Shown here: one piece after another, positions 15,566 through 25,228 of the stretch
Layout: the number at the start of each line of letters is the position of its first letter
How positions within the stretch are numbered: position 1 is the stretch's first letter
From: Arthrobacter gallicola
GTDB lineage: Bacteria > Actinomycetota > Actinomycetes > Actinomycetales > Micrococcaceae
DNA: 64,000 bases
Assembly (NCBI RefSeq): GCF_014836775.1
Contig: NZ_JACSQD010000001.1
Location: forward strand, 110,255-174,254
Direction: 5' to 3'
The notes under the pieces: model-generated
Told to the model about the DNA's origin: nothing
The model's database searches: none
What the model saw: only the letters and a program-made list of their open reading frames with translations
Made by a program: the position numbers and the translations under genes

Positions 15566-16948
15566 TCAGCCGTGCAGCGGCTTGCCGGCCAGGGCCATGG
15601 CAGCCTCGCCGAGGGCTTCGTTCTGGGTGGGGTGTGCGTGGAGCAGGCCGGCCAGGTCCTCCGGGTATGCTTCCCAGTTCACGATCAGCTGTGCTTCACC
15701 GATCTGCTCACCGATGCGGCCGCCGATCATGTGGACGCCGATGATGGGGCCGTCCTTTTCCCGGACCATCTTGATCAGGCCGGAGCTGCCCAGGATGGAG
15801 GTCTTGCCGTTGCCGGCCAGGTTGTATTCCTGGACCTGCACGTTCTCGGCGCCGAGCTTTTCCTTAGCCTTGGCCTCGGTGAGACCCACGGAAGCGATTT
15901 CGGGCTCGCAGTAGGTGACCTTCGGGATGTTGACATCTTCAACAACAACGGGCTTCAGGCCGGCGATTTCCTCGGCAACGAAGATGCCCTGCTGGAAACC
16001 GCGGTGTGCCAGCTGCAGGCCGGGAACGATGTCACCCACGGCGTAGACGTTGCCGACACCGGTGTGCAGCCGGTCGTTGGTGATGACAAAACCGCGGTCC
16101 ATGGTCAGGCCGGCCTCTTCGTAGCCCAGGTTCGCGGTGACGGGACCGCGGCCGACGGCAACGAGCAGCAGATCAGCTTCAAAGGTCTTGCCGTCAGCGA
16201 GGGTGACAACAACGCCGTCGTCGTTCTGCTCAACCTTGTCGAAGAAGATTCCGGTGCTGAACTTGATGCCGCGCTTCTTGTAAGCGCGCTCCAGGTTCTT
16301 GATGATTGCGGCGTCCTCGTTGGGGACCAGGGAGGGCAGGCCCTCAACGATGGTCACGTCAACACCGAAGGAGTTCCACACCGAGGCAAATTCGACGCCG
16401 ATGACGCCGCCGCCGAGGATGATGGCGCTCTTGGGAACGTAGTCCAGGGTCAATGCCTGGTCGGAAGTGATAACGCGGCCGCCGATTTCCAGGCCCGGAA
16501 GCGAGCGGGAGTAGGAACCCGTGGCGAGGATGATGTTGGAACCCGTGTAGGTTTCGCCGTTCACCTCAATGGTCTTTTCACTCGTGAGACGGCCTTCGCC
16601 CTCGATCACGGTGATGCCCTTGGACTTAATCAGACCCTGCAGGCCGCGGAACTTGCCCGCAATGATGTTGTCCTTGTAGGAGTTCACAGCATTCATGTCC
16701 ACGGAGTCGAACGTGGCCTTGATCCCGTATTTCTCCGCCGTCTTCGCGTTTTCGGCGATCTCCGCCGAATGCAGCAGGGCCTTGGTCGGGATGCAGCCGT
16801 TGTGCAGGCAGGTGCCGCCGAGCTTCCCCTTCTCGATGAGGCCAACGGAAAAACCAAGCTCCACGGAACGGAGAGCTGCGGCGTATCCGCCGCTGCCTCC
16901 ACCGAGGATCAGGATGTCGAATTCTTGCGCAGTTGCCTTATCGGCCAC
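15566..16948 (-). CDS. lpdA: dihydrolipoyl dehydrogenase (E3)
   Basis: 460 residues. Reoxidises dihydrolipoyl groups of 2-oxo acid dehydrogenase complexes with NAD+. FAD-binding GGGSGG at 16-21, redox disulfide C47-LHNG-C52 in GGTCLHNGCIPTKA, a second nucleotide fold with GGGVIGVEFAS near 180, and the C-terminal His439/Glu444 pair in HPTQNE. The GTG start at 16948 has GGGAG seven bases upstream; an in-frame ATG 11 codons earlier lacks such support. It precedes sucB on the same strand, as expected for one complex. Confidence 0.97.
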   Translation of the reverse strand: MADKATAQEFDILILGGGSGGYAAALRSVELGFSVGLIEKGKLGGTCLHNGCIPTKALLHSAEIAENAKTAEKYGIKATFDSVDMNAVNSYKDNIIAGKFRGLQGLIKSKGITVIEGEGRLTSEKTIEVNGETYTGSNIILATGSYSRSLPGLEIGGRVITSDQALTLDYVPKSAIILGGGVIGVEFASVWNSFGVDVTIVEGLPSLVPNEDAAIIKNLERAYKKRGIKFSTGIFFDKVEQNDDGVVVTLADGKTFEADLLLVAVGRGPVTANLGYEEAGLTMDRGFVITNDRLHTGVGNVYAVGDIVPGLQLAHRGFQQGIFVAEEIAGLKPVVVEDVNIPKVTYCEPEIASVGLTEAKAKEKLGAENVQVQEYNLAGNGKTSILGSSGLIKMVREKDGPIIGVHMIGGRIGEQIGEAQLIVNWEAYPEDLAGLLHAHPTQNEALGEAAMALAGKPLHG

Positions 16949-17096
16949 GTGGACGCTCCCTCGCGTAATCGGTTGACGCACATCGAGCGCGTCGGTTAGT
17001 GATTTGGGCGGTTGTGATCAGGTCTCACACTATCTCCCACTTTGTTCCTCAGCCACTCAGCTAAGGCAGCGGAATAAGGAATGTAAGCAGGAACAC

Positions 17097-17123
17097 GCGC
17101 AACAATTGCCTAATACGTTGCGC
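17097..17123 (-). terminator. inverted repeat after pepA
   Basis: GCGCAAC and GTTGCGC flank a 13-nt loop, 20 bp beyond the pepA stop and about 150 bp upstream of lpd. The short stem could be a weak terminator or a protein site for lpd; nothing else marks the 193-bp gap. Confidence 0.4.
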
Positions 17124-17141
17124 AGGTAACAGCAATGGGTG

Positions 17142-18668
17142 TTATACCGAACGCGAAATAACGTCTTCCGCGTAGGAAACCAGGGTCCGCACGGCAACGC
17201 CGGTGCCCTCCTTCGGGGTGTACCCGTACGGGGCGCCCTCGTTGAACGCGGGACCGGCAATGTCCAGGTGCGCCCAGGGGATCTTCACTCCGTCGACCTC
17301 GCCGACGAACTCACGCAGGAACACCGCCGCGGTCATCATCCCGCCGAAGCGCTCACCGATATTCGCCAGGTCCGCGGTGGGAGAATCCAGGCTCGCGCGG
17401 AGTTCCTCCGGCAGCGGCATGGGCCAGAACAGTTCCCCGGCGCGGTCCGCAGCGGACTTTACGGCGTCACGAACGCCGTCTTCGCCCATGACAGCGGAAA
17501 CGCGGTTGCCCAGGGCGACCATCTGCGCTCCGGTGAGGGTGGCGACGTCGATGATCACGTCCGGCTCTTCCTCGCTGGCGACGGCGAGGCCGTCCGCCAT
17601 GACCAGGCGGCCCTCGGCATCGGTGTTCAGCACCTCGACTGTGCGCCCACCGTAGGTGGTCAGCACATCGGACGGACGCTGGGCGGTACCCGAGGGCATG
17701 TTTTCGGCCAGGCACAGCCAGGCCGTCACCTTGACGGGCAGGCCCAGCTCGGCCACGGCCAGCAGGGCATTCAGGACGACGGCGGCGCCGCCCATATCCG
17801 ATTTCATGGCCTGCATGCCTGCGGCGGGCTTCAGGGAGATACCGCCGGTGTCAAAAGTGATTCCCTTGCCGACCAGGGCCAGCTTGGCCTTGGCCCGTGC
17901 GGGGGAGTACTCCACCTTGACCAGGCGGGGCGGGCGGGCTGAACCCTTGCCGACGCCGAGAATTCCGCCGAAGCCCTCCCGTTCGAGCTTCTTCTCGTCC
18001 CAGACGGTGACCTTGACCGGCAGGGACCGTGCAGCTTCGCGGGCGGCCGCGGCGAACGTCTCGGGGTAGAGGTGGCTGGGCGGCTGATTGACCAGGGACC
18101 GGGTTGCGTTCACTGCCCGGCCCAGGATGCGTGCCCGTTCGACGGCGGGCTTCAGTGCTGCATCACCCGCTGCAGAGGTGACCACGGTGATCGCGGACAC
18201 CGGGGCGGGAGATTTTGCGGCGTGGGTGCTGCGGAATTCCGTAAAGCTGTACGCGCCCAGCAGGGCGCCTTCGGCCACGGCGGCTGCGTCCTCGACAGTG
18301 GCGGCAGGCAGTGCCAGGGCCACGCTGCCGGTTCCGGCGAGCTGGCGGACCGCGGACCCGGCGGCCCGGCGGAGGGCCTCTGGGCTCAGGGACTCACCGG
18401 CGGAAACCGGACCAAGCCCGGCAAGAACCAGCAACTGGGCGTCGTGTTCGGGCAGGCCGGGGATCCGGATCACCTGGTCGGGTGCACCGGTAACCCCGAG
18501 CAGGGCAAAGGAGCCGGCCAGGGCCGAGGAGGCCTTCTGCGAGAGCGGGCTGTCAACGAGCACGGGACCGTCCGGGCTTTGCCCAACCCCCACCACCAGG
18601 GCCTGCGCTGCTACCTTGCGCGCATCCCGGGAAACCACCTGCAGGTCCGGCTCACTGGCTTTGCTCAC
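17142..18668 (-). CDS. pepA: leucyl aminopeptidase (M17)
   Basis: 508 residues. Cytosolic hexameric dimetal aminopeptidase that removes N-terminal residues from peptides. The C-terminal catalytic domain has the GKGITFDTGGISLKP metal site and the NTDAEGRLVMADGL signature; the N-terminal macro-like domain (about 1-170) is less conserved. The GTG start has GGATGAAG upstream. Family members can also bind DNA (E. coli PepA in cer recombination), but no evidence for that exists here. Together with the tricorn protease it would complete peptide breakdown to amino acids. Confidence 0.96.
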   Translation of the reverse strand: MSKASEPDLQVVSRDARKVAAQALVVGVGQSPDGPVLVDSPLSQKASSALAGSFALLGVTGAPDQVIRIPGLPEHDAQLLVLAGLGPVSAGESLSPEALRRAAGSAVRQLAGTGSVALALPAATVEDAAAVAEGALLGAYSFTEFRSTHAAKSPAPVSAITVVTSAAGDAALKPAVERARILGRAVNATRSLVNQPPSHLYPETFAAAAREAARSLPVKVTVWDEKKLEREGFGGILGVGKGSARPPRLVKVEYSPARAKAKLALVGKGITFDTGGISLKPAAGMQAMKSDMGGAAVVLNALLAVAELGLPVKVTAWLCLAENMPSGTAQRPSDVLTTYGGRTVEVLNTDAEGRLVMADGLAVASEEEPDVIIDVATLTGAQMVALGNRVSAVMGEDGVRDAVKSAADRAGELFWPMPLPEELRASLDSPTADLANIGERFGGMMTAAVFLREFVGEVDGVKIPWAHLDIAGPAFNEGAPYGYTPKEGTGVAVRTLVSYAEDVISRSV

Positions 18669-18897
18669 GAAGCTTCATCCTCACGTCTTGAATCTGTTTG
18701 GTAATGCTCTGCTGTACCGATCGTAGTCTCTCCGGGGCGGGAGAGTTGGGACGCCGCCCGGGGCCCGGAATGAATCAGGTCCCCGCTGACGTTTACCCTG
18801 TAGTAAGGGATTGACAACACCGCGCTTGTTTTAACGCGTTTGTTCTAAACAGCGCCGCCCGCCGACCAAACGGGACGAGTTGCAGGAAGGTAAGAAC

Positions 18898-19980
18898 ATG
18901 CTTGATCCGCTGACCCTGTTTAACCTGAACCCGGAACTGGCCGAATCCGCTGACCTGCGGGGCCTTCGGCTGATCGCCGGGTTCACCGGTTTCGGCGAGG
19001 CAGGACACGTCGTCACCCAGGTGCGCGACGAACTTTTCGAGAATCTCGAACACGAGCTGGTGGCGACATTCGACGCCGATCAGCTCATCGACTACCGGGC
19101 GCGCCGCCCGCAGCTGACTTTCGTGGAAGACCACTTCACCGGATACGAGCCTCCCCGGATCGAACTGCACCGGTTCTATGACGGGCTGGGGGAGCCATTC
19201 CTCTTCCTCACCGGGTTTGAACCGGACTTCCAGTGGGAACGGTTCACGGCGGCCGTCCTGCGGATCGTGGAAATGCTGGAGGTTTCGCTCGTGGCCTGGG
19301 TGCACTCCGTGCCCATGCCGGTGCCGCACACCCGGCCCATCGGCGTCACGGCGCACGGTAACCGTCCGGACCTCATTGAGGGCATCAGCTCCTGGAAGCC
19401 GACCGCCCAGATCCAGGCCAATGTCGGCCACCTGCTGGAGCTTCGGCTCACCGAAGCCGGTGTCGACGTCGTTGGTCACGTGGTGCACGTACCGCACTAT
19501 CTTTCCGAGGCAGAGTTCCCGCCCGCAGCCGTGGCTGCGCTTGAATATCTCGGAGCGGCCGCGAACCTGGTCCTGCCCACCGACCGGCTCCGGGAATCCG
19601 GGCGCGAGGTCGAAAGGCAGATCGCCGAACAGGTCGAAGCTTCCGCGGAGGTCCGCGGTGTGGTCGCCACATTGGAAAGCCGGTACGACGAGTTCACCGG
19701 CAGCACCTCCCGGCGTTCGCTGCTGGTCAAGGACAATGATGAGCTTCCCGACGCCGAGGAACTTGGTGCCGCGGTGGAGGCCTACCTGGCGAGCCCGCAG
19801 GCCGAGGAAGAGACGGAAGCGCTGCTGGATGCGCTGGGTCAGGAATCCGAGGAAGAGCCCGATCCGCAGCAGGTAACGAAGGACGAGGAAACTGTTGAAC
19901 CGAATGGCCCCACTGCGCTTCCCGGCAGGGACGAAGACCCCGGACGTTCCGGGGGAGCGGGGACGCCCCCGGCCGGGTAA
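18898..19980 (+). CDS. PAC2 family protein
   Basis: 360 residues of the PAC2 family, named after the proteasome assembly chaperone, common in actinobacteria and of unknown function there. The core (about 1-260) has the typical LRGLRLIAGFTGFGEAG start and the WVHSVPMPVPHTRPIGVTAHG block. The C-terminal 80 residues are acidic, Glu/Asp-rich and probably disordered. The ATG at 18898 is preceded by AGGAAGG at good spacing. A TTGACA lies about 85 bp upstream. The downstream MFS gene begins 27 bp later and is likely co-transcribed. Confidence 0.88.
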   Translation: MLDPLTLFNLNPELAESADLRGLRLIAGFTGFGEAGHVVTQVRDELFENLEHELVATFDADQLIDYRARRPQLTFVEDHFTGYEPPRIELHRFYDGLGEPFLFLTGFEPDFQWERFTAAVLRIVEMLEVSLVAWVHSVPMPVPHTRPIGVTAHGNRPDLIEGISSWKPTAQIQANVGHLLELRLTEAGVDVVGHVVHVPHYLSEAEFPPAAVAALEYLGAAANLVLPTDRLRESGREVERQIAEQVEASAEVRGVVATLESRYDEFTGSTSRRSLLVKDNDELPDAEELGAAVEAYLASPQAEEETEALLDALGQESEEEPDPQQVTKDEETVEPNGPTALPGRDEDPGRSGGAGTPPAG

Positions 19981-20007
19981 TCCCTGCAACGCTGCGGGGA
20001 GGGCAGC

Positions 20008-21366
20008 ATGAAGCACAGGGGAGCCTGGCTGGTCTGGGGAGTCGGTGTTTTTGCCTACATGGTGGCCGTTACCCAGCGCACCTCCTTTGGCGTGGCCGGG
20101 GTGGAAGCGACGGAGCGGTTCTCCGCGACAGCCTCCGTACTGTCCGTCTTTACCGTCGTGCAGCTGCTGGTCTACGCGGGACTGCAGATCCCGGTGGGGA
20201 TGCTTGTGGACCGGTTTGGCCCACGGCTGCTGATCGCCGCCGGCGCCGCTCTGATGTGTGCCGGCCAGTTTCAGCTGGCCGTTGCGGATTCCGTAACCGG
20301 CGGTATAGCGGGCCGCTCCCTGGTTGGAGCGGGAGATGCCCTGACTTTCATATCGGTGCTGAGGCTGTTGCCGGCCTGGTTCCCGGCACCCAAAGTTCCC
20401 ATTCTGACGCAGTGGACGGGAATCATTGGGCAGCTCGGGCAGATCGCCAGCGCCATACCGTTCGCGTTCGTACTGCGCAGTTACGGCTGGAACACCGCCT
20501 TCCTCAGTGGCGCGGCGCTCTCGGTACTGGCCCTCGTCCTTGCCGCAGCGCTGATCCGCAACTATCCCGGCGGCTCACGGCCTGCCGCTGCTGCCGCTGC
20601 GGCAGGCGGCGCTTCGCTCGCAGCAGCCTGGCGGCAGCCCGGGACCCGGCTGGGCCTCTGGACACACTTCACCATCCAGTTCCCCGGTACGGTCTTCGTG
20701 TTGATGTGGGGCTACCCCTATCTGGTCAGCGGCGAAGAGGTTTCTCCGGCCACCGCCTCGCTCCTCATGACGCTGTTCGTCGCCATTGCCATCCTCTGCG
20801 GGCCCTGGCTGGGCACCTGGGTAGGCCGCCATCCCATGCGCAGGTCCACCATGGTCCTCCTCATTGCCGTGGGCATGGCTGCGGCATGGCTGGCTGTGAT
20901 GCTCTGGCCTGGCCCGGCACCGGTCTGGCTGCTGGCGGTTCTGGTGGCCATGCTCGCCGTCGGCGGCCCGGGATCCATGATCGGTTTCGACTTTGCCAGG
21001 ACGTTCAACCCCAGCAACCGGCTTGGAACCGCGACCGGAATCGTGAATATGGGCGGGTTCGTGGCGTCCCTGATCTCGATGTACCTCATCGGCCTGGTGC
21101 TGGATGTTCTGAACTCGGGTGGATACTCCAACGGGGACCTCTACGACCTCTCGTCCTTCCGTATTGCCCTGGCCGTCCAGTTCGTCGTGATGGGCCTGGG
21201 CATCGCCGGAATCCTGCGGAGCCGCCGGATCGTCCGGGCCCGGATGGCGGGTGAAGGGCTGCGGCTTCCGCCGCTCCGGGAGGCCCTTGCCCGGGAACGT
21301 CAGCGCCGGCGGGATGAGCGGCAGACCCGCGGCAGCACCGGACAGGACACGGCCGGCCGGGAGTAG
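20008..21366 (+). CDS. MFS transporter
   Basis: 452 residues with about twelve membrane helices, a loop-2 motif MLVDRFGPRLL (about 68-78) matching the MFS GxxxDRxGRR signature, and a basic C-terminal tail of about 40 residues. The N-terminus KHRGAWLVWGVGVFAYMVAVTQRTSFGVAG resembles the NarK/NreB-like and cyanate-type MFS branch, but the substrate is unknown. GGGGAGGG precedes the ATG. It follows the PAC2 gene with a 27-bp gap. Confidence 0.88.
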   Translation: MKHRGAWLVWGVGVFAYMVAVTQRTSFGVAGVEATERFSATASVLSVFTVVQLLVYAGLQIPVGMLVDRFGPRLLIAAGAALMCAGQFQLAVADSVTGGIAGRSLVGAGDALTFISVLRLLPAWFPAPKVPILTQWTGIIGQLGQIASAIPFAFVLRSYGWNTAFLSGAALSVLALVLAAALIRNYPGGSRPAAAAAAAGGASLAAAWRQPGTRLGLWTHFTIQFPGTVFVLMWGYPYLVSGEEVSPATASLLMTLFVAIAILCGPWLGTWVGRHPMRRSTMVLLIAVGMAAAWLAVMLWPGPAPVWLLAVLVAMLAVGGPGSMIGFDFARTFNPSNRLGTATGIVNMGGFVASLISMYLIGLVLDVLNSGGYSNGDLYDLSSFRIALAVQFVVMGLGIAGILRSRRIVRARMAGEGLRLPPLREALARERQRRRDERQTRGSTGQDTAGRE

Positions 21367-21482
21367 TCCCTCCACATCCACCAGCCCTCCACAACAGCTG
21401 GCCGGCGGCGGCTGGAACGGCCGGGGTCCACAACTGCTGCGGGCGCGGCCTGATCCTGGCCGGTCCGGGGCAGGCTGGCCCG

Positions 21483-22925
21483 ATGAACGAATCCCAAAGC
21501 TCCAGGCATCCCGTGGCAGGGCGGGCGGCAGAAAATACAAGCAGAGACCCAGCCGCCGCAGACCCAGCTGCCGCAGACCCAGACGCCGCAGACCCGGCCG
21601 CCGGTCCGGATACGGCGCCAGACGGTTGTGCAGCAGAAGACGCTCCTCATCAGACCCGGTCCGCCGCAGACTGGCCGTCCTTCCAAGCTGGAGAGGCGGG
21701 AGCGGAGAACTCCGGGTTGAGGGCCGGATCCCCGCAGGACATCCTGGCGTTTGTGCCGCACTGCCTGGGGTTTGTTCCGGAGGAATCGCTGGTTTTGATG
21801 ACGCTCCGCGGACGCAGCCTGGGAGCCACGCTGCGCCTCGACCTCCCGGGCAGGAGGGACAATGGGCGGGGGCGGGCGCGGCCCCGGGCTGAGAGCAGGT
21901 TTGAAGCAGACTACTGCGCCCGGATCTGCAGTGTCCTCGGCGGAGACCAGGAGGCCGATGGCGTGCTGATGGTCATCTACACCCGGGAGCACTGGATGGC
22001 CGGGGAGCCGCCGCCCTACAACAGGCTGGTCCACCGGCTACGGCGGGATCTGGCGGCGGAAGGGCTGGAACTGCGGGACGGCTGGCTGTCCGGAGACGGA
22101 CACTGGCGGGACTACTTCTGCCTGTCGCAGGAATGCTGTCCCTGGCCGGGTTTCCCCCTGGACCAGATCGCGGGAAGCAGGCTCAATGCGGAACTGGTCT
22201 TCCGGGGCAGCTCCTATTCTTCATCGCTGCAGACGGCTGTGGGACTGCCTGCTGCAGGCCTTCCCGCCAGCAGCGCCCCCGATCCGGAAACGGCCAGGGC
22301 ACTGACTGCCAGCCGGCGGCGCCTGGCCGGAAAATGGACGCAGCCCGAGCATTTCAGCCGGACGATGGAGGCCTGGGAACGGTGTTTTGAGGGGACCCGC
22401 AGCCCTGCGCGGGATGGCCTGCTTCTGGCGAGTCTGGAAGCCAAACCCATCCGGGATGCGGTGCTGGTGCTGGCTGCGGCGGATCTGTCTACAGCGGTTG
22501 CCGGGTCCCGGTATTGGCTGAGTGCGGACGGGAGTGCCGCCGGTGGCGAGGAGGCGGGCGGAGCCACTGCGGGCCGCAGCTGGGCCAGCTCCCCGGAAGC
22601 GGGCAGTGTCTTCCGCAGTGTGCTGATCGGGCGGGGAAGCCGTTTCGTTCCGGACTGGGAGCGTCTGGACCGCGCCCATGATGCCCTGACCTCACTGCTG
22701 CATTCTGCGTCCGGTGAACCGGCGGCGGCCCTGCTGACGCTGCTTGGCTGGCTGGAATGGGCCCGCGGACGCAGTTCCCGTGCAAATCTCTGTCTGTCCG
22801 GGGCCCTGCAGGTGCATCCGGGCTACCGGCTGGCCCAGCTGCTCCAAGCCCTCCTGATGCGCGGTGAATTACCCGAATGGGCGCAGTCGCCGAAGACAGC
22901 GTGGCGGGGCGGAGGCGCTGCTTAG
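21483..22925 (+). CDS. DUF4192 domain protein
   Basis: 480 residues. The DUF4192 core (about 78-470) opens with GSPQDILAFVPHCLGFVPEESLVLMTL, the family hallmark; function unknown, actinobacterial. The N-terminal 75 residues are low-complexity, with an ADPAA motif repeated about four times, coded by a 15-bp tandem repeat at about 21545-21602, so the true start might lie after it. The C-terminal part has a TPR-like ARGRSSRANLCLSGALQVHPGYRLAQLLQAL segment. It lies 116 bp behind the MFS gene and 310 bp before sigA. Confidence 0.85.
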   Translation: MNESQSSRHPVAGRAAENTSRDPAAADPAAADPDAADPAAGPDTAPDGCAAEDAPHQTRSAADWPSFQAGEAGAENSGLRAGSPQDILAFVPHCLGFVPEESLVLMTLRGRSLGATLRLDLPGRRDNGRGRARPRAESRFEADYCARICSVLGGDQEADGVLMVIYTREHWMAGEPPPYNRLVHRLRRDLAAEGLELRDGWLSGDGHWRDYFCLSQECCPWPGFPLDQIAGSRLNAELVFRGSSYSSSLQTAVGLPAAGLPASSAPDPETARALTASRRRLAGKWTQPEHFSRTMEAWERCFEGTRSPARDGLLLASLEAKPIRDAVLVLAAADLSTAVAGSRYWLSADGSAAGGEEAGGATAGRSWASSPEAGSVFRSVLIGRGSRFVPDWERLDRAHDALTSLLHSASGEPAAALLTLLGWLEWARGRSSRANLCLSGALQVHPGYRLAQLLQALLMRGELPEWAQSPKTAWRGGGAA

Positions 22926-23235
22926 TGATTCCGCTTCATCCATGCGTTCGTCAGCGTTCACATGCTGCCGGACACGGTACACGGCGGCCGCGCCGTAGTG
23001 CTGGTGGTTGACCGAAAACATGCGACAATGGGAACCGAGACCCGGTTGGGTTCGTGTATCAAGTGTCGTTCCACACCTTTCGTTGACAAACGGAGGGAAT
23101 AAGGAACCGGGCGCGGTGCGTTTTCATAGAAAGCACCCCGCGCACCGACCATTTGGTTTTAGCACGGACTTGACAGGGTCATAGTGGTGTTGCCCCCATG
23201 GTGGCGCCGCAGCCCGCCGTATTGAAAGGTTTTCT
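22926..23235. other. intergenic leader and promoter region of sigA
   Basis: 310 bp without a gene. It holds two TTGACA elements (23083-23088 and near 23173) without good matching -10 boxes, and a GGGAAT...GTT pair described separately. No terminator for the DUF4192 gene was found. The length suggests several promoters for the primary sigma factor. Confidence 0.5.
23095..23122 (+). promoter_or_regulatory. candidate SigR/SigH-type promoter for sigA
   Basis: GGGAAT, 19 bases, then GTT, which fits the -35/-10 pattern of thiol-stress ECF sigma factors (SigR in Streptomyces, SigH in mycobacteria). It lies about 115 bp upstream of the sigA start. In Streptomyces, the primary sigma gene hrdB has a SigR-dependent promoter, which makes the match plausible. 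Confidence 0.4.
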
Positions 23236-24486
<1,251 letters not shown>

Positions 24487-24542
24487 TCCGGGCCGGCAGT
24501 CCCCAGGCACAATCACATAGGCAAAATCACATAAGCACAGCC

Positions 24543-24585
24543 CCGAGGGCCTGAGTCCGGTAATCCACCGGTCTCAGGCCCTCGG
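24543..24585 (+). terminator. terminator after sigA
   Basis: CCGAGGGCCTGAG and its complement form a 13-bp stem, extended by an inner CCGGT/ACCGG pairing, followed by a short T-rich stretch. Confidence 0.88.
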
Positions 24586-24680
24586 TGTTTCTCAACCCGC
24601 CAGTGTCCCTGCGGAACGCCCTGGCACGCATCGTCGAACCCGTGCCAAGCGCCTGCAGTCTGGTCCTGATCCGGGCAGAA

Positions 24681-24711
24681 CGAAGGCCCCTCCCAGGGGG
24701 AGGGGCCTTCG
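24681..24711 (-). terminator. terminator after the DUF7455 gene
   Basis: CGAAGGCCCCTCCC and its complement form a 14-bp stem with a 3-nt loop, 27 bp past the minus-strand stop. The DNA between it and the sigA terminator holds nothing recognisable. Confidence 0.85.
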
Positions 24712-24737
24712 TCAAGTCTGGAAATGCCGGTGCGGAA

Positions 24738-24959
24738 TTACTCTTCCGAAGCGCCGGCCTTTTGGTGCAGGCGTGCGCTTTCATCCTGCCACTCAGAGGT
24801 GAGGGGCCGAAGGTTGGCCTCCACCGCCCGGGCATGATGAGCGCAGAAGAGCAGTTCCCCACCGGAGGATTCGAGTACCGCACGAACGTATGCCTGCGCA
24901 CCGCAGCGGTCACAGCGGTCCAGCGTGTTGAGATGACGGGTAGCAACTGCTGCTGTCAT
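24738..24959 (-). CDS. DUF7455 small zinc-ribbon-like protein
   Basis: 73 residues. Cys16 and Cys19 in CDRCG and Cys39/His41/His42 in CAHH suggest one bound zinc. The family is a small actinobacterial one, commonly found between sigA and the topoisomerase gene; function unknown. AAGGAGG lies seven bases before the ATG. It faces sigA, each gene having its own terminator. Confidence 0.85.
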   Translation of the reverse strand: MTAAVATRHLNTLDRCDRCGAQAYVRAVLESSGGELLFCAHHARAVEANLRPLTSEWQDESARLHQKAGASEE

Positions 24960-25228
24960 GAGTGCCTCCTTAGGGGTGTTGATACCTCATATAACCACCT
25001 TTGTGCCGGAAGCCTTTCCATCATGCCGTGTCTTTCGCTCTGCGCGTAGGAACCGCGTTGCTGCACCCGCCGGCGTGACGCACCTGTTGCCTCCGGCGCT
25101 GAGTCGCTGACGGCGACTGTCACCGCCGGGCATTAACCTAGAGAGAGGCCGGTTTTCTTTCCGCCGCCCAGCCGAAAGGCTATCCGCATCACAACAGGCC
25201 GCACCCCGGCCCGAGGAGTTCAGCACAC

